DNA of 64,000 bases from Bacteroidaceae bacterium (GTDB lineage: Bacteria; Bacteroidota; Bacteroidia; Bacteroidales; Bacteroidaceae). The notes under the pieces are model-generated. The model did not search any database. It saw nothing but the letters and a program-made list of their open reading frames with translations, and was not told where the DNA came from. The first letter of the stretch is position 1; the number at the start of each line of letters is the position of its first letter. Shown in pieces: positions 56,360 through 64,000 of this stretch. The position numbers and the translations under genes were made by a program. The DNA lies in the NCBI GenBank assembly GCA_017379075.1, contig JAFNXL010000027.1:1-64000 (forward strand), written 5' to 3'.

Positions 56360-57433
56360 TTAGAATTGACTGATTTTATTATAAAACTCTTCTATTTGAG
56401 ACTTGTATTCACTTCTTTTCCAATCTTTTCTGCGTTTGGCACAATTGTACATGGCATTTACCTTTGCCTTGTATTTTTCTTTCTCTGCTCTTTTATTGCT
56501 GCTGTTATAAATCGTCTGATAAATATCATCCAGATTGTAAGAGATTTGTGTTAAATTTGTGTTACAATACTGACAACTATGCATTTTGGGTTTAATTACA
56601 TGCTTACCGCAATCATGTTCTTTTTTTGATAAATCAATTGAGCCTAGTTTATTTTTCAGTTTATTATATGCGGTGTTTCTATTGTCATCAGACCAGCTAT
56701 ATTTCTTCAGATTTTTGTCAATTATATCCTTCAAAGAGTCTAATCTCTTTTGAAAACCACTTTTTTGTTCATCTAAAGTCGGAACGTGCTTGGCATTAGT
56801 ACAAAACATTGTATCTTTTAAGTCATTCAACAGATTATCACACTCCTTAACAATCTGATAATATTCCTCACCAACCTTTAGTTCAACATCTATCTCCAAC
56901 TCAATCGTTTCTTTCTGCTTCAACACCAATTGCTCGATGTCTTTGATTGGACCTCCTTTAAAACCTCTTATTTTTAAATCTTCTTTAGTGATATAAATCG
57001 GCAATTCAAATTTAGTTACTTCTTGATGGCGTCCAGACAAAGTCATTATCAAATCCTTTTCAGATGGCTTTAAATAGAACGGTCTTTTAATTCCATCACA
57101 AGCTTCTATCTTTCTGTTTTCTTTAGAACCAGGATAATATTTTTCATAGATTATAGAAGTTTGCATTTTTTTTAATTGCTTCTCATCATATGCTTTATCA
57201 AAGATCGATAATATTTTTGATTCATCCAGATTTTCAAGTTCAACATCTATCTTGACATCGTACTCATTATTTTCTAGTTTCTTCAATTCCAGAATAATAT
57301 TGAAATTTTCTGTTTCTATGATTTCCTTCTTATGGTCTTTATCATCTAATTTTATCGTTTTCTTTTCATCTGCATAGGCAGCCAAGACAAAGGATAAAAA
57401 TAAAATATTTATAATTGATATTCTCTTAATCAT
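56360..57433 (-). CDS. exported coiled-coil protein with zinc-ribbon-like motif
   Basis: A 357-aa protein with a signal peptide (LAAYADEK) and a largely helical, charged body. Residues ~280-305 contain DCGKHVIKPKMHSCQYCNT, whose Cys residues could form a zinc ribbon. A segment around KKYSWSDDNRNTAYNKLKNKLG resembles RDLYWSDASINAYIKEIKDHID of the JAB protein, suggesting a shared module. It overlaps the E2 gene by 4 bp, so it is part of the same message. Function unknown. Confidence 0.7.
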   Translation of the reverse strand: MIKRISIINILFLSFVLAAYADEKKTIKLDDKDHKKEIIETENFNIILELKKLENNEYDVKIDVELENLDESKILSIFDKAYDEKQLKKMQTSIIYEKYYPGSKENRKIEACDGIKRPFYLKPSEKDLIMTLSGRHQEVTKFELPIYITKEDLKIRGFKGGPIKDIEQLVLKQKETIELEIDVELKVGEEYYQIVKECDNLLNDLKDTMFCTNAKHVPTLDEQKSGFQKRLDSLKDIIDKNLKKYSWSDDNRNTAYNKLKNKLGSIDLSKKEHDCGKHVIKPKMHSCQYCNTNLTQISYNLDDIYQTIYNSSNKRAEKEKYKAKVNAMYNCAKRRKDWKRSEYKSQIEEFYNKISQF

Positions 57434-58080
57434 ATTGTTCTTGTCTTAATTACAGGTTTTACAACAATTTTTTCTTCACTCGTTTTAGTTGCTTGAGGTT
57501 CTGGACTGTCTTGGCCAAAACGTACCCAACCATTTGGTTCACCTTCTTCACGTACCCATTCGGCTACGTTTTGGTCTTCCGGATAGGGATAAGTGTTTTG
57601 AGCATGATAAAGCTGGTACTTGAGATATTGTTCTACTCGTAGAACCAGGTCTTTCAACGATGCCAGCACGCCCATTTCTTTAATCGTAAGGCATACATGC
57701 CCCTTAAAGTTTCCCGAATAACGGATATTGGGATGCCAAATGTCCGTGAGGAATGTAAATATAGGATTTCCGTCGGCCGAAGGATAGTTGTTAGGCAAGA
57801 CAATCCTCATCTTATGCAGATAGCCAAATTGGGGTTCTCTTGGTATGGTATTTCCTTTCACACCAACTATTGATTTTACACGATACCAAATATCATATTC
57901 AGTAGGCAATCCCATTACATTTTTCTTGCGGATAATATATGATAAAGAGGGTCTACGAGGATTTGCACTGGTTGCCTTACGTTTGGCACAAAGTGTATCC
58001 AGTTCCTTCCATTCTTTCCACAAACGCGCATCACGGCCGGAAAGGTCTTTCTGGTTATAATTGTTTATTGTTTCGTTCAT
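57430..58080 (-). CDS. E2-like ubiquitin-conjugating enzyme
   Basis: A 216-aa protein with a UBC fold. Diagnostic sequence is LPNNYPSADGNPIFTF, then WHPNIRY with the HPN triad at 116-118, and GHVCLTIKE with the likely catalytic Cys130, 12 residues after the HPN triad as in classical E2 enzymes. This distinguishes it from inactive UEV-type proteins. It accepts activated Ubl from E1 and would hand it to a target with or without an E3. It lies 18 bp after Ubl1 and overlaps the next gene by 4 bp. Confidence 0.9.
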   Translation of the reverse strand: MNETINNYNQKDLSGRDARLWKEWKELDTLCAKRKATSANPRRPSLSYIIRKKNVMGLPTEYDIWYRVKSIVGVKGNTIPREPQFGYLHKMRIVLPNNYPSADGNPIFTFLTDIWHPNIRYSGNFKGHVCLTIKEMGVLASLKDLVLRVEQYLKYQLYHAQNTYPYPEDQNVAEWVREEGEPNGWVRFGQDSPEPQATKTSEEKIVVKPVIKTRTI

Positions 58081-58098
58081 CTCTTCCTACTACTTTTA

Positions 58099-58425
58099 TT
58101 ATCCTGCAATAGGTACAGAAATAAGATGCAAGTGGTCACCAGGCTGAATGTTGTAATCAATCAAAGCCTGTTCACGGCCATCTGCATCTTCAAATTCAAG
58201 AATTTCAGGTTCGTCACCATCTTCCATGATTTGGCCAAGCAAGTATTGAATGGGATTTCCACCATTATCAATCTTTGGAAGTTCAAATACCGACACAATA
58301 CTACTGATTTGATCGCGTATTGTCTTGTTCGGATCTGTCACCTTTACTTCAACTTCTTCATAAGAAGTTCCATCAATAGTCAAAATAATGATAAATTCAT
58401 CATCGTAAAATTCTTCAGTTGCCAT
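58099..58425 (-). CDS. ubiquitin-like protein 1, ends in glycine
   Basis: A 108-aa acidic protein with a beta-grasp layout: two N-terminal strands (FIIILTIDGTSYEEVEVKVT), the helix DPNKTIRDQISSIVSVFEL, then further strands ending LIDYNIQPGDHLHLISVPIAG. The protein ends exactly with a single Gly, which is the form needed for adenylation by E1. It is followed by E2 in the operon. About two-thirds of its residues match Ubl2 by eye. It is not beside thiS- or moaD-type genes, so a ubiquitin role is more likely than sulfur transfer. Confidence 0.85.
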   Translation of the reverse strand: MATEEFYDDEFIIILTIDGTSYEEVEVKVTDPNKTIRDQISSIVSVFELPKIDNGGNPIQYLLGQIMEDGDEPEILEFEDADGREQALIDYNIQPGDHLHLISVPIAG

Positions 58426-58497
58426 AATTGTGCTATTTTTTAATATTTAGTCGTTATTACATATATCTATATCAAGAATTTGCAAGTATTATCTATA

Positions 58498-59565
58498 CTA
58501 ATAATACAAATGTTTATAATTGCAATAAGTCAGATGCCCATCATCATCACGAAGGTGCATTCCATTTCCCTCACACCAACGCCATGCTTCACAATCGGCA
58601 CATAATCCCTTCTTCTTCCACCCCAAATCGCGATATTGGATAAACCGATTATTCCAAACATCCACAAAGGAGTCATTATATATATTACCTTGCTTGTGGT
58701 TATATCTTATACTCAGACAGCCAGATATAGACCCATCATTTAAGATAGAAGCGACATTTACACCTGCTGCGCAGAAGTATTGATTATCTCTAACTTCATA
58801 TTCATAAGGTCCTAAAAAACCTTCACAGCCATAACTCACTTGAATCAAACTCTCATTACGAGTATCCCTAATGAAATCCAACAATTCTCGGTATTGCTCC
58901 TTACTCAACATCATATCTTCATCTTCTCGGGCTCTACCCATCGGAAATACCGTAAATATTTTCCACTTCTTCACTTTGTGGTCTATCAATGTTTGCTTAA
59001 CTTCTGCCAACTGAGAGATATTCCTTTTGTTCACACAAGTTATAACGTCCCACGTTAGATGAGAAGATGCATTAACAATCAAATCAATGGCTTCAATAGC
59101 ATCATCGTAAGACTTCCTGTTTTGGCGCATCCAATTATGTGTATCACACAATCCATCAAGACTTACTGATATTGTATTCAATCCAGATAACAGCAGATTC
59201 TTAAGTACATCTTCCTTCAAATAAGTTCCATTTGTCACTATTCCCCAGTAGAATCCACGTTTCGTGATTTCTTTACCACATTCGCATAAATCTTTCCGTA
59301 GTAGAGGCTCCCCACCTGTAGTAATCACTAAAATAGGATTATCAAAATGTGCCATTATCTCATCCAATACAGGGATGAAATCTTTTAGAGGCATATCCAC
59401 TCTATCATCATTTAGACTACAATCGCTCCCACAATGCCTACATTTGAGATTACATTTCAATGTACATTCCCAAAACAATTATTGGAGATAGCTCTTTTGT
59501 ATTCTTAGAGCATTTATTTTTCTTCCTTCCTCGAGTTTTATAATCTTACTTATATCAGTTGCCAT
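58498..59565 (-). pseudogene. SPASM radical SAM protein interrupted by one in-frame stop
   Basis: From an ATG at 59565 the frame reads MATDISKIIKLEEG ... KSYLQ, then TAA (59479-59481), then continues LFWECTLKCNLKCRHCGSDC to the normal stop at 58498. The part after the stop has a TTG that could restart (326 aa). It carries the 4Fe-4S motif CNLKCRHC (C-x3-C-x2-C) and a C-terminal SPASM-like cysteine series (CADCEAWRWCEGNG ... YCNY). Such enzymes modify peptides or mature proteins. It lies between the two Ubl genes, so a Ubl or partner may be its substrate. A single base change or sequencing error could explain the stop. Confidence 0.8.
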
Positions 59566-59603
59566 TGTAAGCAATAAAGGAGTATGCTCTCACAAATATA
59601 ACC

Positions 59604-59987
59604 TTACATTTTATTGATACAATATAGTTTCCACTCACTTTCCATCTCCATTGGGATAGGACATGCATAAGCTGGTACAGAAATAAGATATAAGTTATCT
59701 CCAAACTGTATGTTGTAATCAATCAAAGTATGTTCGCAGCCATCAGCGTCTTCAAATTCAAGAATTTCTGGTTCATCACCATCTTCCAAAATCTGTCCGA
59801 GCATATACGATATAGGACAATTCTGATTATCCGCATCGGGTAGATGAAATATAGATACAATTTTTTTGATTTGTTCACGTATTGTCTTATTGGGATCTGT
59901 AATCTTGAATTCAACACCTTCAAAAGATGTCCCATCAATAGTCAATTTGATGATGAATTCATTATTGTATAATTCTGTTTTATCCAT
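59604..59987 (-). CDS. ubiquitin-like protein 2, extended C-terminus without terminal Gly
   Basis: A 127-aa paralogue of Ubl1 (same FIIKLTIDGTSFEGVEFKITD start and EDGDEPEILEFEDADG core). After LYLISVP the sequence continues AYACPIPMEMESEWKLYCINKM to the stop instead of ending in IAG, so it has no exposed Gly. It may need cleavage by the JAB protease (no Gly-Gly is obvious), or be a decoy or decayed copy. It is the first of the Ubl/E2 run. Confidence 0.8.
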   Translation of the reverse strand: MDKTELYNNEFIIKLTIDGTSFEGVEFKITDPNKTIREQIKKIVSIFHLPDADNQNCPISYMLGQILEDGDEPEILEFEDADGCEHTLIDYNIQFGDNLYLISVPAYACPIPMEMESEWKLYCINKM

Positions 59988-60025
59988 AATTTTTATTAAT
60001 CTTGCACAACAACCTGTTGCAGTTA

Positions 60026-60940
60026 TTACATTCTTGCTCTATATTCACTCTTCACTTGTTCATAAAAATTTGCCATTGTTGCATAAAAAGATGGAATAAG
60101 CCAATTATCAAGAATTACAATTGTAAAAAAGCAAAAAATGTAACATATTATATATATGAGATAGATAGTGAGTAATTTCATTTTGTGACCTTGCATCATT
60201 GCCATGCTAAGTTCTATTGCCTTGTTACCTGACAGTTCTGGAAAATCTCTCAAAATGTATGGAGTAAGGGCATACGATAATGTCTTGATAATCCCTGGTA
60301 CAATCAAAACGAGTGTCCACAAATAGACATACAGACCTTGTAGAAGTAAAGTTGTCAAAATGCGGTTCAAAAAGTCTTTGGAAATATATCCTATATATCC
60401 TGTAAAGAGCATTTTCACAGATAATGAATTTCTATTACAGCGGTGATGTTCCAAAAATAATATTTGGTATTTATAACCTATACCTATCAGATGAATTATA
60501 ATTATAATTGAGCACAATAGCCCAAAGATAAAATGTAATTTATATGTGAATATTAAAACTATCAACCAGAAACAAGCATATAAGCCCATTATAAATGTCA
60601 ACCATGCAGCTCTGCCCCAATAACCACGCAATTCATTTCTTGCGATTTTCCAACATTCGTTTACATTTACTTTTGAACTTTTCTCATTATTCTCTTCTTG
60701 TAGGGGGATAATTGAATTATCAGATTGGACAATATCTTCTTCGCATCTATTTTCTTTTGTCTTTAGGGTAAGTTCTTTCCAAAAAGTAAAAAATGGAATA
60801 GAATTATCTATACAAAATGACTCAACTGAACTATTTTTGTCAAATTCTTGTCCACCAGAATACTTATTGAAAACGTCTTCTGTCTGTGGATATAATTCAA
60901 TTATATCTAATATCTTCATTTTAGGATCAAGATCTACCAT
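60026..60940 (-). CDS. DUF975-like integral membrane protein
   Basis: A 304-aa protein. Residues ~8-35 (KILDIIELYPQTEDVFNKY) resemble a DUF1858-type small domain. Residues ~100-300 hold about five membrane helices with the segment SYALTPYILRDFPELSGNKAIELSMAMMQGHKMKLL, which matches DUF975. The function of this family is unknown. It lies 38 bp upstream of Ubl2 on the same strand. Membership in the Ubl system is uncertain. Confidence 0.7.
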   Translation of the reverse strand: MVDLDPKMKILDIIELYPQTEDVFNKYSGGQEFDKNSSVESFCIDNSIPFFTFWKELTLKTKENRCEEDIVQSDNSIIPLQEENNEKSSKVNVNECWKIARNELRGYWGRAAWLTFIMGLYACFWLIVLIFTYKLHFIFGLLCSIIIIIHLIGIGYKYQILFLEHHRCNRNSLSVKMLFTGYIGYISKDFLNRILTTLLLQGLYVYLWTLVLIVPGIIKTLSYALTPYILRDFPELSGNKAIELSMAMMQGHKMKLLTIYLIYIICYIFCFFTIVILDNWLIPSFYATMANFYEQVKSEYRARM

Positions 60941-61022
60941 AATATTACTAGAAAATAAAAGTTAAACAATTAAAATTATATATCTAAAAGTTTTTCCGAC
61001 TTATAAAGAAACTCCCCGATAT

Positions 61023-62048
61023 TCACCATATCCAAGCACCACGTTCTTGATTGTAATTATCGGAGCGATAATCCTCAAATTTATTTTTGAATACTAAGAG
61101 TTGGTAGGCATCTTCAGGTATGATTTGTGGTTCTTTTAATCCTTGACGGTATAGTGCCAATTCATATTTCTTCTGTTCTGCATCAATGCGAATGATAAAG
61201 TCGGTCTTAGTATCGGGATGGGCACCATAGAAGCGTTCGAAGATGGCAGAAAGTACATCAAACTCAAACCAGAAATAAACGATAAACTCAGTCTTTCCGA
61301 TATTACAATAGAGTGCAATTTTTTGTGGAATAGCACTCACATGAATATTCAGCAATCTATTATTACGCAACTTATCAAAAGTGCCATCAAAAAGCGTTTC
61401 TTCTATGTATTTAAACTTAGGATTCAAAAGAGGATCCCTCGACACTAATCCTTCATTGGCAAATTCCTTCATTACAGGAACATATCGATACGAATATTTT
61501 TTCATTAATTCGTCAATATCAATATAGTCAAATGAATCTATTCTATATTCTTCATATAAGAGTTTATGGAATAAATCACATAATTCAACCATATTACATG
61601 ATTCATTTTCCACTAATTCAATCTTATAATCTTCCTTGTTAAAAAATGAATCAAACTCGTCATCTATGCAATTGCCTTGATCATATAATATTACTTCTGA
61701 GGAACTATAATTATTTGACCAAATACAGATTTTTCCAAATAGTGCACATCCTATTAATAAATGTGATGTGTTTGAAATTACATTTTCTTCAAGGCGACAA
61801 GAATATCTGTACAATTTATTTTCAATTATAGACATCCATGCGACATCTATTTCAATATTACTATCTTTTATATCAATAAAAGAATTGTCATCAATAGGTT
61901 GTCCCCAATTTGTGTATATGATTGTTGTATTAGGTATAACATATGTGTTGTTATTACTTTGAGCTATAGCAAAGATACAATGTATCGGTGAATAAGGTGA
62001 TGATGATACTCCAATACTAATCATATATATTATTCTTATTATTGACAA
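61023..62048 (-). CDS. unrecognised protein, possible immunity-type
   Basis: A 341-aa acidic protein with no signal peptide or membrane segment beyond a mildly hydrophobic start. WGQPIDDNSFIDIKDSNIEIDVAWMSIIENKLYRYS loosely recalls DUF2931-type proteins seen near Bacteroidales secretion loci, but I cannot confirm it. It follows a small basic protein gene and precedes the DUF975 gene. A role as T6SS immunity protein for a neighbour is possible. Confidence 0.5.
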   Translation of the reverse strand: MSIIRIIYMISIGVSSSPYSPIHCIFAIAQSNNNTYVIPNTTIIYTNWGQPIDDNSFIDIKDSNIEIDVAWMSIIENKLYRYSCRLEENVISNTSHLLIGCALFGKICIWSNNYSSSEVILYDQGNCIDDEFDSFFNKEDYKIELVENESCNMVELCDLFHKLLYEEYRIDSFDYIDIDELMKKYSYRYVPVMKEFANEGLVSRDPLLNPKFKYIEETLFDGTFDKLRNNRLLNIHVSAIPQKIALYCNIGKTEFIVYFWFEFDVLSAIFERFYGAHPDTKTDFIIRIDAEQKKYELALYRQGLKEPQIIPEDAYQLLVFKNKFEDYRSDNYNQERGAWIW

Positions 62049-62076
62049 AAAACAATTATAACGACCCTATTACAAT

Positions 62077-62460
62077 CTATTTCCTAAATAAATGTCCATA
62101 TGGATTATTTTTTGGCATTTGATTCATGCTAGACATTATTTGGGAATTTCGCACTTGTTTGTTCGCTTCATGTATAATTTTTGATCCTCTATTTTGACTT
62201 TCCTTTGCAACTTCAAAAATACTATTGACCTTTTCTTTAGCAAAGTTTTCAGCACCTGTGATATTATTTTGCTTCTGTCCAATCGGATTCTTATATGTAT
62301 TTCGTACCATACTTTTAAGGCCTTTTGAAGTTTGTAACACACCTCTTCTTACAGCTTGTTTCACACCTTTTTTAACGGCATGTTTTATAATTTGTCTTCC
62401 TGCACAAACTACGATGGTACGTACAACATGTACTGCTATGGGAGCCAAGAATACAGGCAT
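62077..62460 (-). CDS. small basic protein, unrecognised
   Basis: A 127-aa protein with an amphipathic N-terminus (MPVFLAPIAVHVVRTIVVCAG) followed by a very basic stretch (KKGVKQAVRRGVLQTSKGLK) and a Lys/Asn-rich C-terminus. No family was recognised. Its location between a nuclease effector/immunity pair and another unknown gene makes an effector remnant or toxin fragment plausible. Confidence 0.45.
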   Translation of the reverse strand: MPVFLAPIAVHVVRTIVVCAGRQIIKHAVKKGVKQAVRRGVLQTSKGLKSMVRNTYKNPIGQKQNNITGAENFAKEKVNSIFEVAKESQNRGSKIIHEANKQVRNSQIMSSMNQMPKNNPYGHLFRK

Positions 62461-62632
62461 ACTACAATGAATTAATACGTTGTTTTTAACTTCGATTCAA
62501 CCTTTTCTGTATTTGGAATCCAAAATATTTAAGAGCATGTCTTTACTATTCTATTTCTCACAATAACATTCCAGAACTTACTTCAAGATCATGATCAATA
62601 CACACCTTCCTCTTTGAGTATTTTATTTTCAC

Positions 62633-62953
62633 TCATAGCACCTCTAGTTCTGAGTCCCAATTCAAGTCTATAGAAAACTCACCATTAGGTTTCAGTGTAA
62701 ATTCAGCACAATTCCAAATATTTTCACCACCTTCAGTAGTAATCTTATGAAAATCCATTAAAGCAAATTCCACATCATCCTGAAATTTACTTACATCTAA
62801 TGGAAATGTAGTTCCATTAACGACATAACAGCCATCAATACCCATAGCATCATTATCACCTTGAATGTTAAGAACAGCCTTCTCCCAATTATCTACAGCT
62901 ATATTATTATAAATATTAACAGCTATTAATTCATATATTTCATCAACCGTCAT
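62633..62953 (-). CDS. YezG/DUF600-type immunity protein
   Basis: A 106-aa acidic protein. The IYELIAVNIYNNIAVDNWEKAVLNI start and the WNCAEFTLKPNGEFSIDLNWD end match the YezG-like immunity family, known to neutralise secreted nuclease toxins. It lies 17 bp downstream of the nuclease effector gene on the same strand, the usual effector-immunity order. Confidence 0.78.
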   Translation of the reverse strand: MTVDEIYELIAVNIYNNIAVDNWEKAVLNIQGDNDAMGIDGCYVVNGTTFPLDVSKFQDDVEFALMDFHKITTEGGENIWNCAEFTLKPNGEFSIDLNWDSELEVL

Positions 62954-62970
62954 ATAAATTTTTACAACTA

Positions 62971-64000
62971 TTATTTACTAAAAGTGAAATTTCTAAACTT
63001 CTGACGATAAGGGATTCCGTCAATTGTATAGTTGACGACAAAACCTAAAGGACGCTTAGAAGCAGCCTTATACAAAATATTGATGTCAACTGTCACCTCT
63101 CCTGGCGGTGTTCTTTTTAAAGCCTTCTGCCATTCGCCCTCCATTCTTTTCCATTGTCCTCGATTTAATTCTCCACCTAACATTGGAACATAATTAATTT
63201 GTTCACCAGCGCCCTTAAATTGGTGTGCAATTAGGTGCCCACCATCATCAATTCCTTTTCTTCCGTCTTTAATCTCTATGGATCTTCTTTGTTGATACTC
63301 ATTACGTCCATACTTACCTAGTGATAAATTTCCAGAAACATTTCTCACTTTTCCTGTTTCATCTGTTCTATATAATTTATCGCCAACTTTATAGTCTGTA
63401 TTAGGTTGAGGAGATTCATTTAACTTTTTATTCCAACTTCCATTGCTCCCTGGTTGTAATTCAACACTATATCTTTTTGCAGTTTTCCTTGCTTCATTCG
63501 CAATAATAGGCTTGTTCTGTTTTTTAGTTTTGCTTAATTGTTTTACTGTAACCTTTGCTTTTCTTGCTTTTCTTGCAAATTTCACTCCCTTTTGTGCAAA
63601 CTTTGTAGCAGTAGCGGCATCACCAATAACAGGAACTGCAGCAAGAACAGAAAGACCAGCTGCTGTCCAATCGCCTCTAAGTGCAGAGATACTTGCATTT
63701 AACAAATCGGGGATTGCTCCAAAACCAGGAACTAATCCTGCAGCATCTAATGCTAATTGAATACCATCAAGAACGGATTCAGGTTCGACTTTAAGTTTCT
63801 TCTCAGACTCAACCTTCATTTCATCTTCAGTCTTGGCACTTTCTCTACTGAGATCGGCTGAACCTGTATCTACTTGACCGTCATCTGTAAATTTGATAAT
63901 ACCTCCCCATTTACATCTGCAATAGGATGATTTCAGGAGTGCAGGCTCTCCCTTTATTAGATAATCGTCTTTTCCGTTTATCCAATCAGAAACAGTTCCT
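62971..64000 (-). CDS. PAAR-like (DUF4280) nuclease effector, cut by window edge
   Basis: The frame stays open to base 64,000. At least 343 codons are visible and the N-terminus is missing. The first visible residues (WINGKDDYLIKGEPALLKSS, CRCKWGGIIKFTDDGQ) match the end of a DUF4280 PAAR-like spike domain, which caps T6SS tips. A Gly-rich pre-toxin segment (AAGLVPGFGAIPDLL, VPVIGDAATATKFA) follows. The C-terminus is a DNA/RNA non-specific endonuclease: DDGGHLIAHQFKG and INYVPM with the catalytic His, then MEGEWQKAL. It is probably delivered by the T6SS into neighbours. The in-window ATG at 63819 is internal. Confidence 0.85.
   Translation of the reverse strand, partial: GTVSDWINGKDDYLIKGEPALLKSSYCRCKWGGIIKFTDDGQVDTGSADLSRESAKTEDEMKVESEKKLKVEPESVLDGIQLALDAAGLVPGFGAIPDLLNASISALRGDWTAAGLSVLAAVPVIGDAATATKFAQKGVKFARKARKAKVTVKQLSKTKKQNKPIIANEARKTAKRYSVELQPGSNGSWNKKLNESPQPNTDYKVGDKLYRTDETGKVRNVSGNLSLGKYGRNEYQQRRSIEIKDGRKGIDDGGHLIAHQFKGAGEQINYVPMLGGELNRGQWKRMEGEWQKALKRTPPGEVTVDINILYKAASKRPLGFVVNYTIDGIPYRQKFRNFTFSK

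Noticed and set aside
58099-58425. Reading the Ubls as ThiS/MoaD sulfur carriers or YukD of a type VII system
   Set aside because: No thiamine, molybdopterin, EccC or WXG100 genes are present, while an E2 and a JAB protease are. The conjugation reading fits better.

Overview
The window comes from a Bacteroidales genome, most likely Prevotella/Bacteroides-like. The evidence is the family content: two proteins with type IX secretion tails, GH95 and GH20 exoglycosidases, DUF2723 and DUF3098 membrane proteins, BACON domains and a C10 protease. Several genes also carry Bacteroidetes promoters (TTTG, about 20 nt, TAnnTTTG). All calls were made by eye from the sequence; no database search was run.

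Bases 1-32,250 look like ordinary chromosome and are clearly GC-richer than the rest. They hold a his operon (Dabb protein, hisG, hisD, hisC running off the left edge), a CotH/GLUG surface protein, a queuosine-precursor transporter with a radical SAM partner, glycan-degrading enzymes (GH95, GH20, a GH18-like protein), a DUF2723 membrane protein, a porin with a membrane-bound winged-helix regulator, and a leucine operon (leuA, leuC, leuD, a second leuA/citramalate synthase-like gene, leuB). The leu operon carries two small nuclease genes (DUF559 and GxxExxY), each flanked by an inverted repeat of about 40 bp, plus an array of six palindromes. A sulfide:quinone oxidoreductase-like gene, a phosphopantetheinyl transferase and an alpha/beta hydrolase follow. 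Repeated 74-bp units that each carry a minus-strand promoter lie upstream of the his operon; related units lie upstream of a TPR gene.

Bases 32,250-64,000 are an AT-rich accessory island, nearly all transcribed on the minus strand. Its left edge is an Abi_2 (HEPN) gene between the complete hydrolase gene and a 174-bp duplicate of that gene's 3' end.

The main finding is a long, tightly packed cluster at about 33.7-60 kb. It combines an apparently complete ubiquitin-like conjugation pathway with type VI secretion (T6SS) baseplate genes. The pathway parts are two ubiquitin-like proteins, an E2 with HPN and catalytic Cys, a ThiF-type E1, a membrane-anchored JAB/JAMM peptidase and a membrane vWA-RING-FHA protein that could be the E3. 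The T6SS parts are TssE-, TssF-, TssG- and TssK-like proteins. The same run encodes a Ser/Thr kinase and a PP2C phosphatase (which with the FHA domain resemble T6SS phospho-control), a LysM peptidoglycan hydrolase, outer-membrane proteins, several coiled-coil envelope proteins and a C10 protease. A SPASM radical SAM gene between the two ubiquitin-like genes is broken by one in-frame stop. At the right edge a PAAR-like (DUF4280) nuclease effector with a YezG-like immunity protein fits a T6SS. No sheath, Hcp, VgrG or ClpV gene is in the window; they would have to lie beyond 64,000 or elsewhere.

My reading is a T6SS-related injection apparatus whose envelope complex has ubiquitin-pathway enzyme domains built into it. 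The individual domains are well supported by motifs. The functional link between the two halves is inference from gene order.
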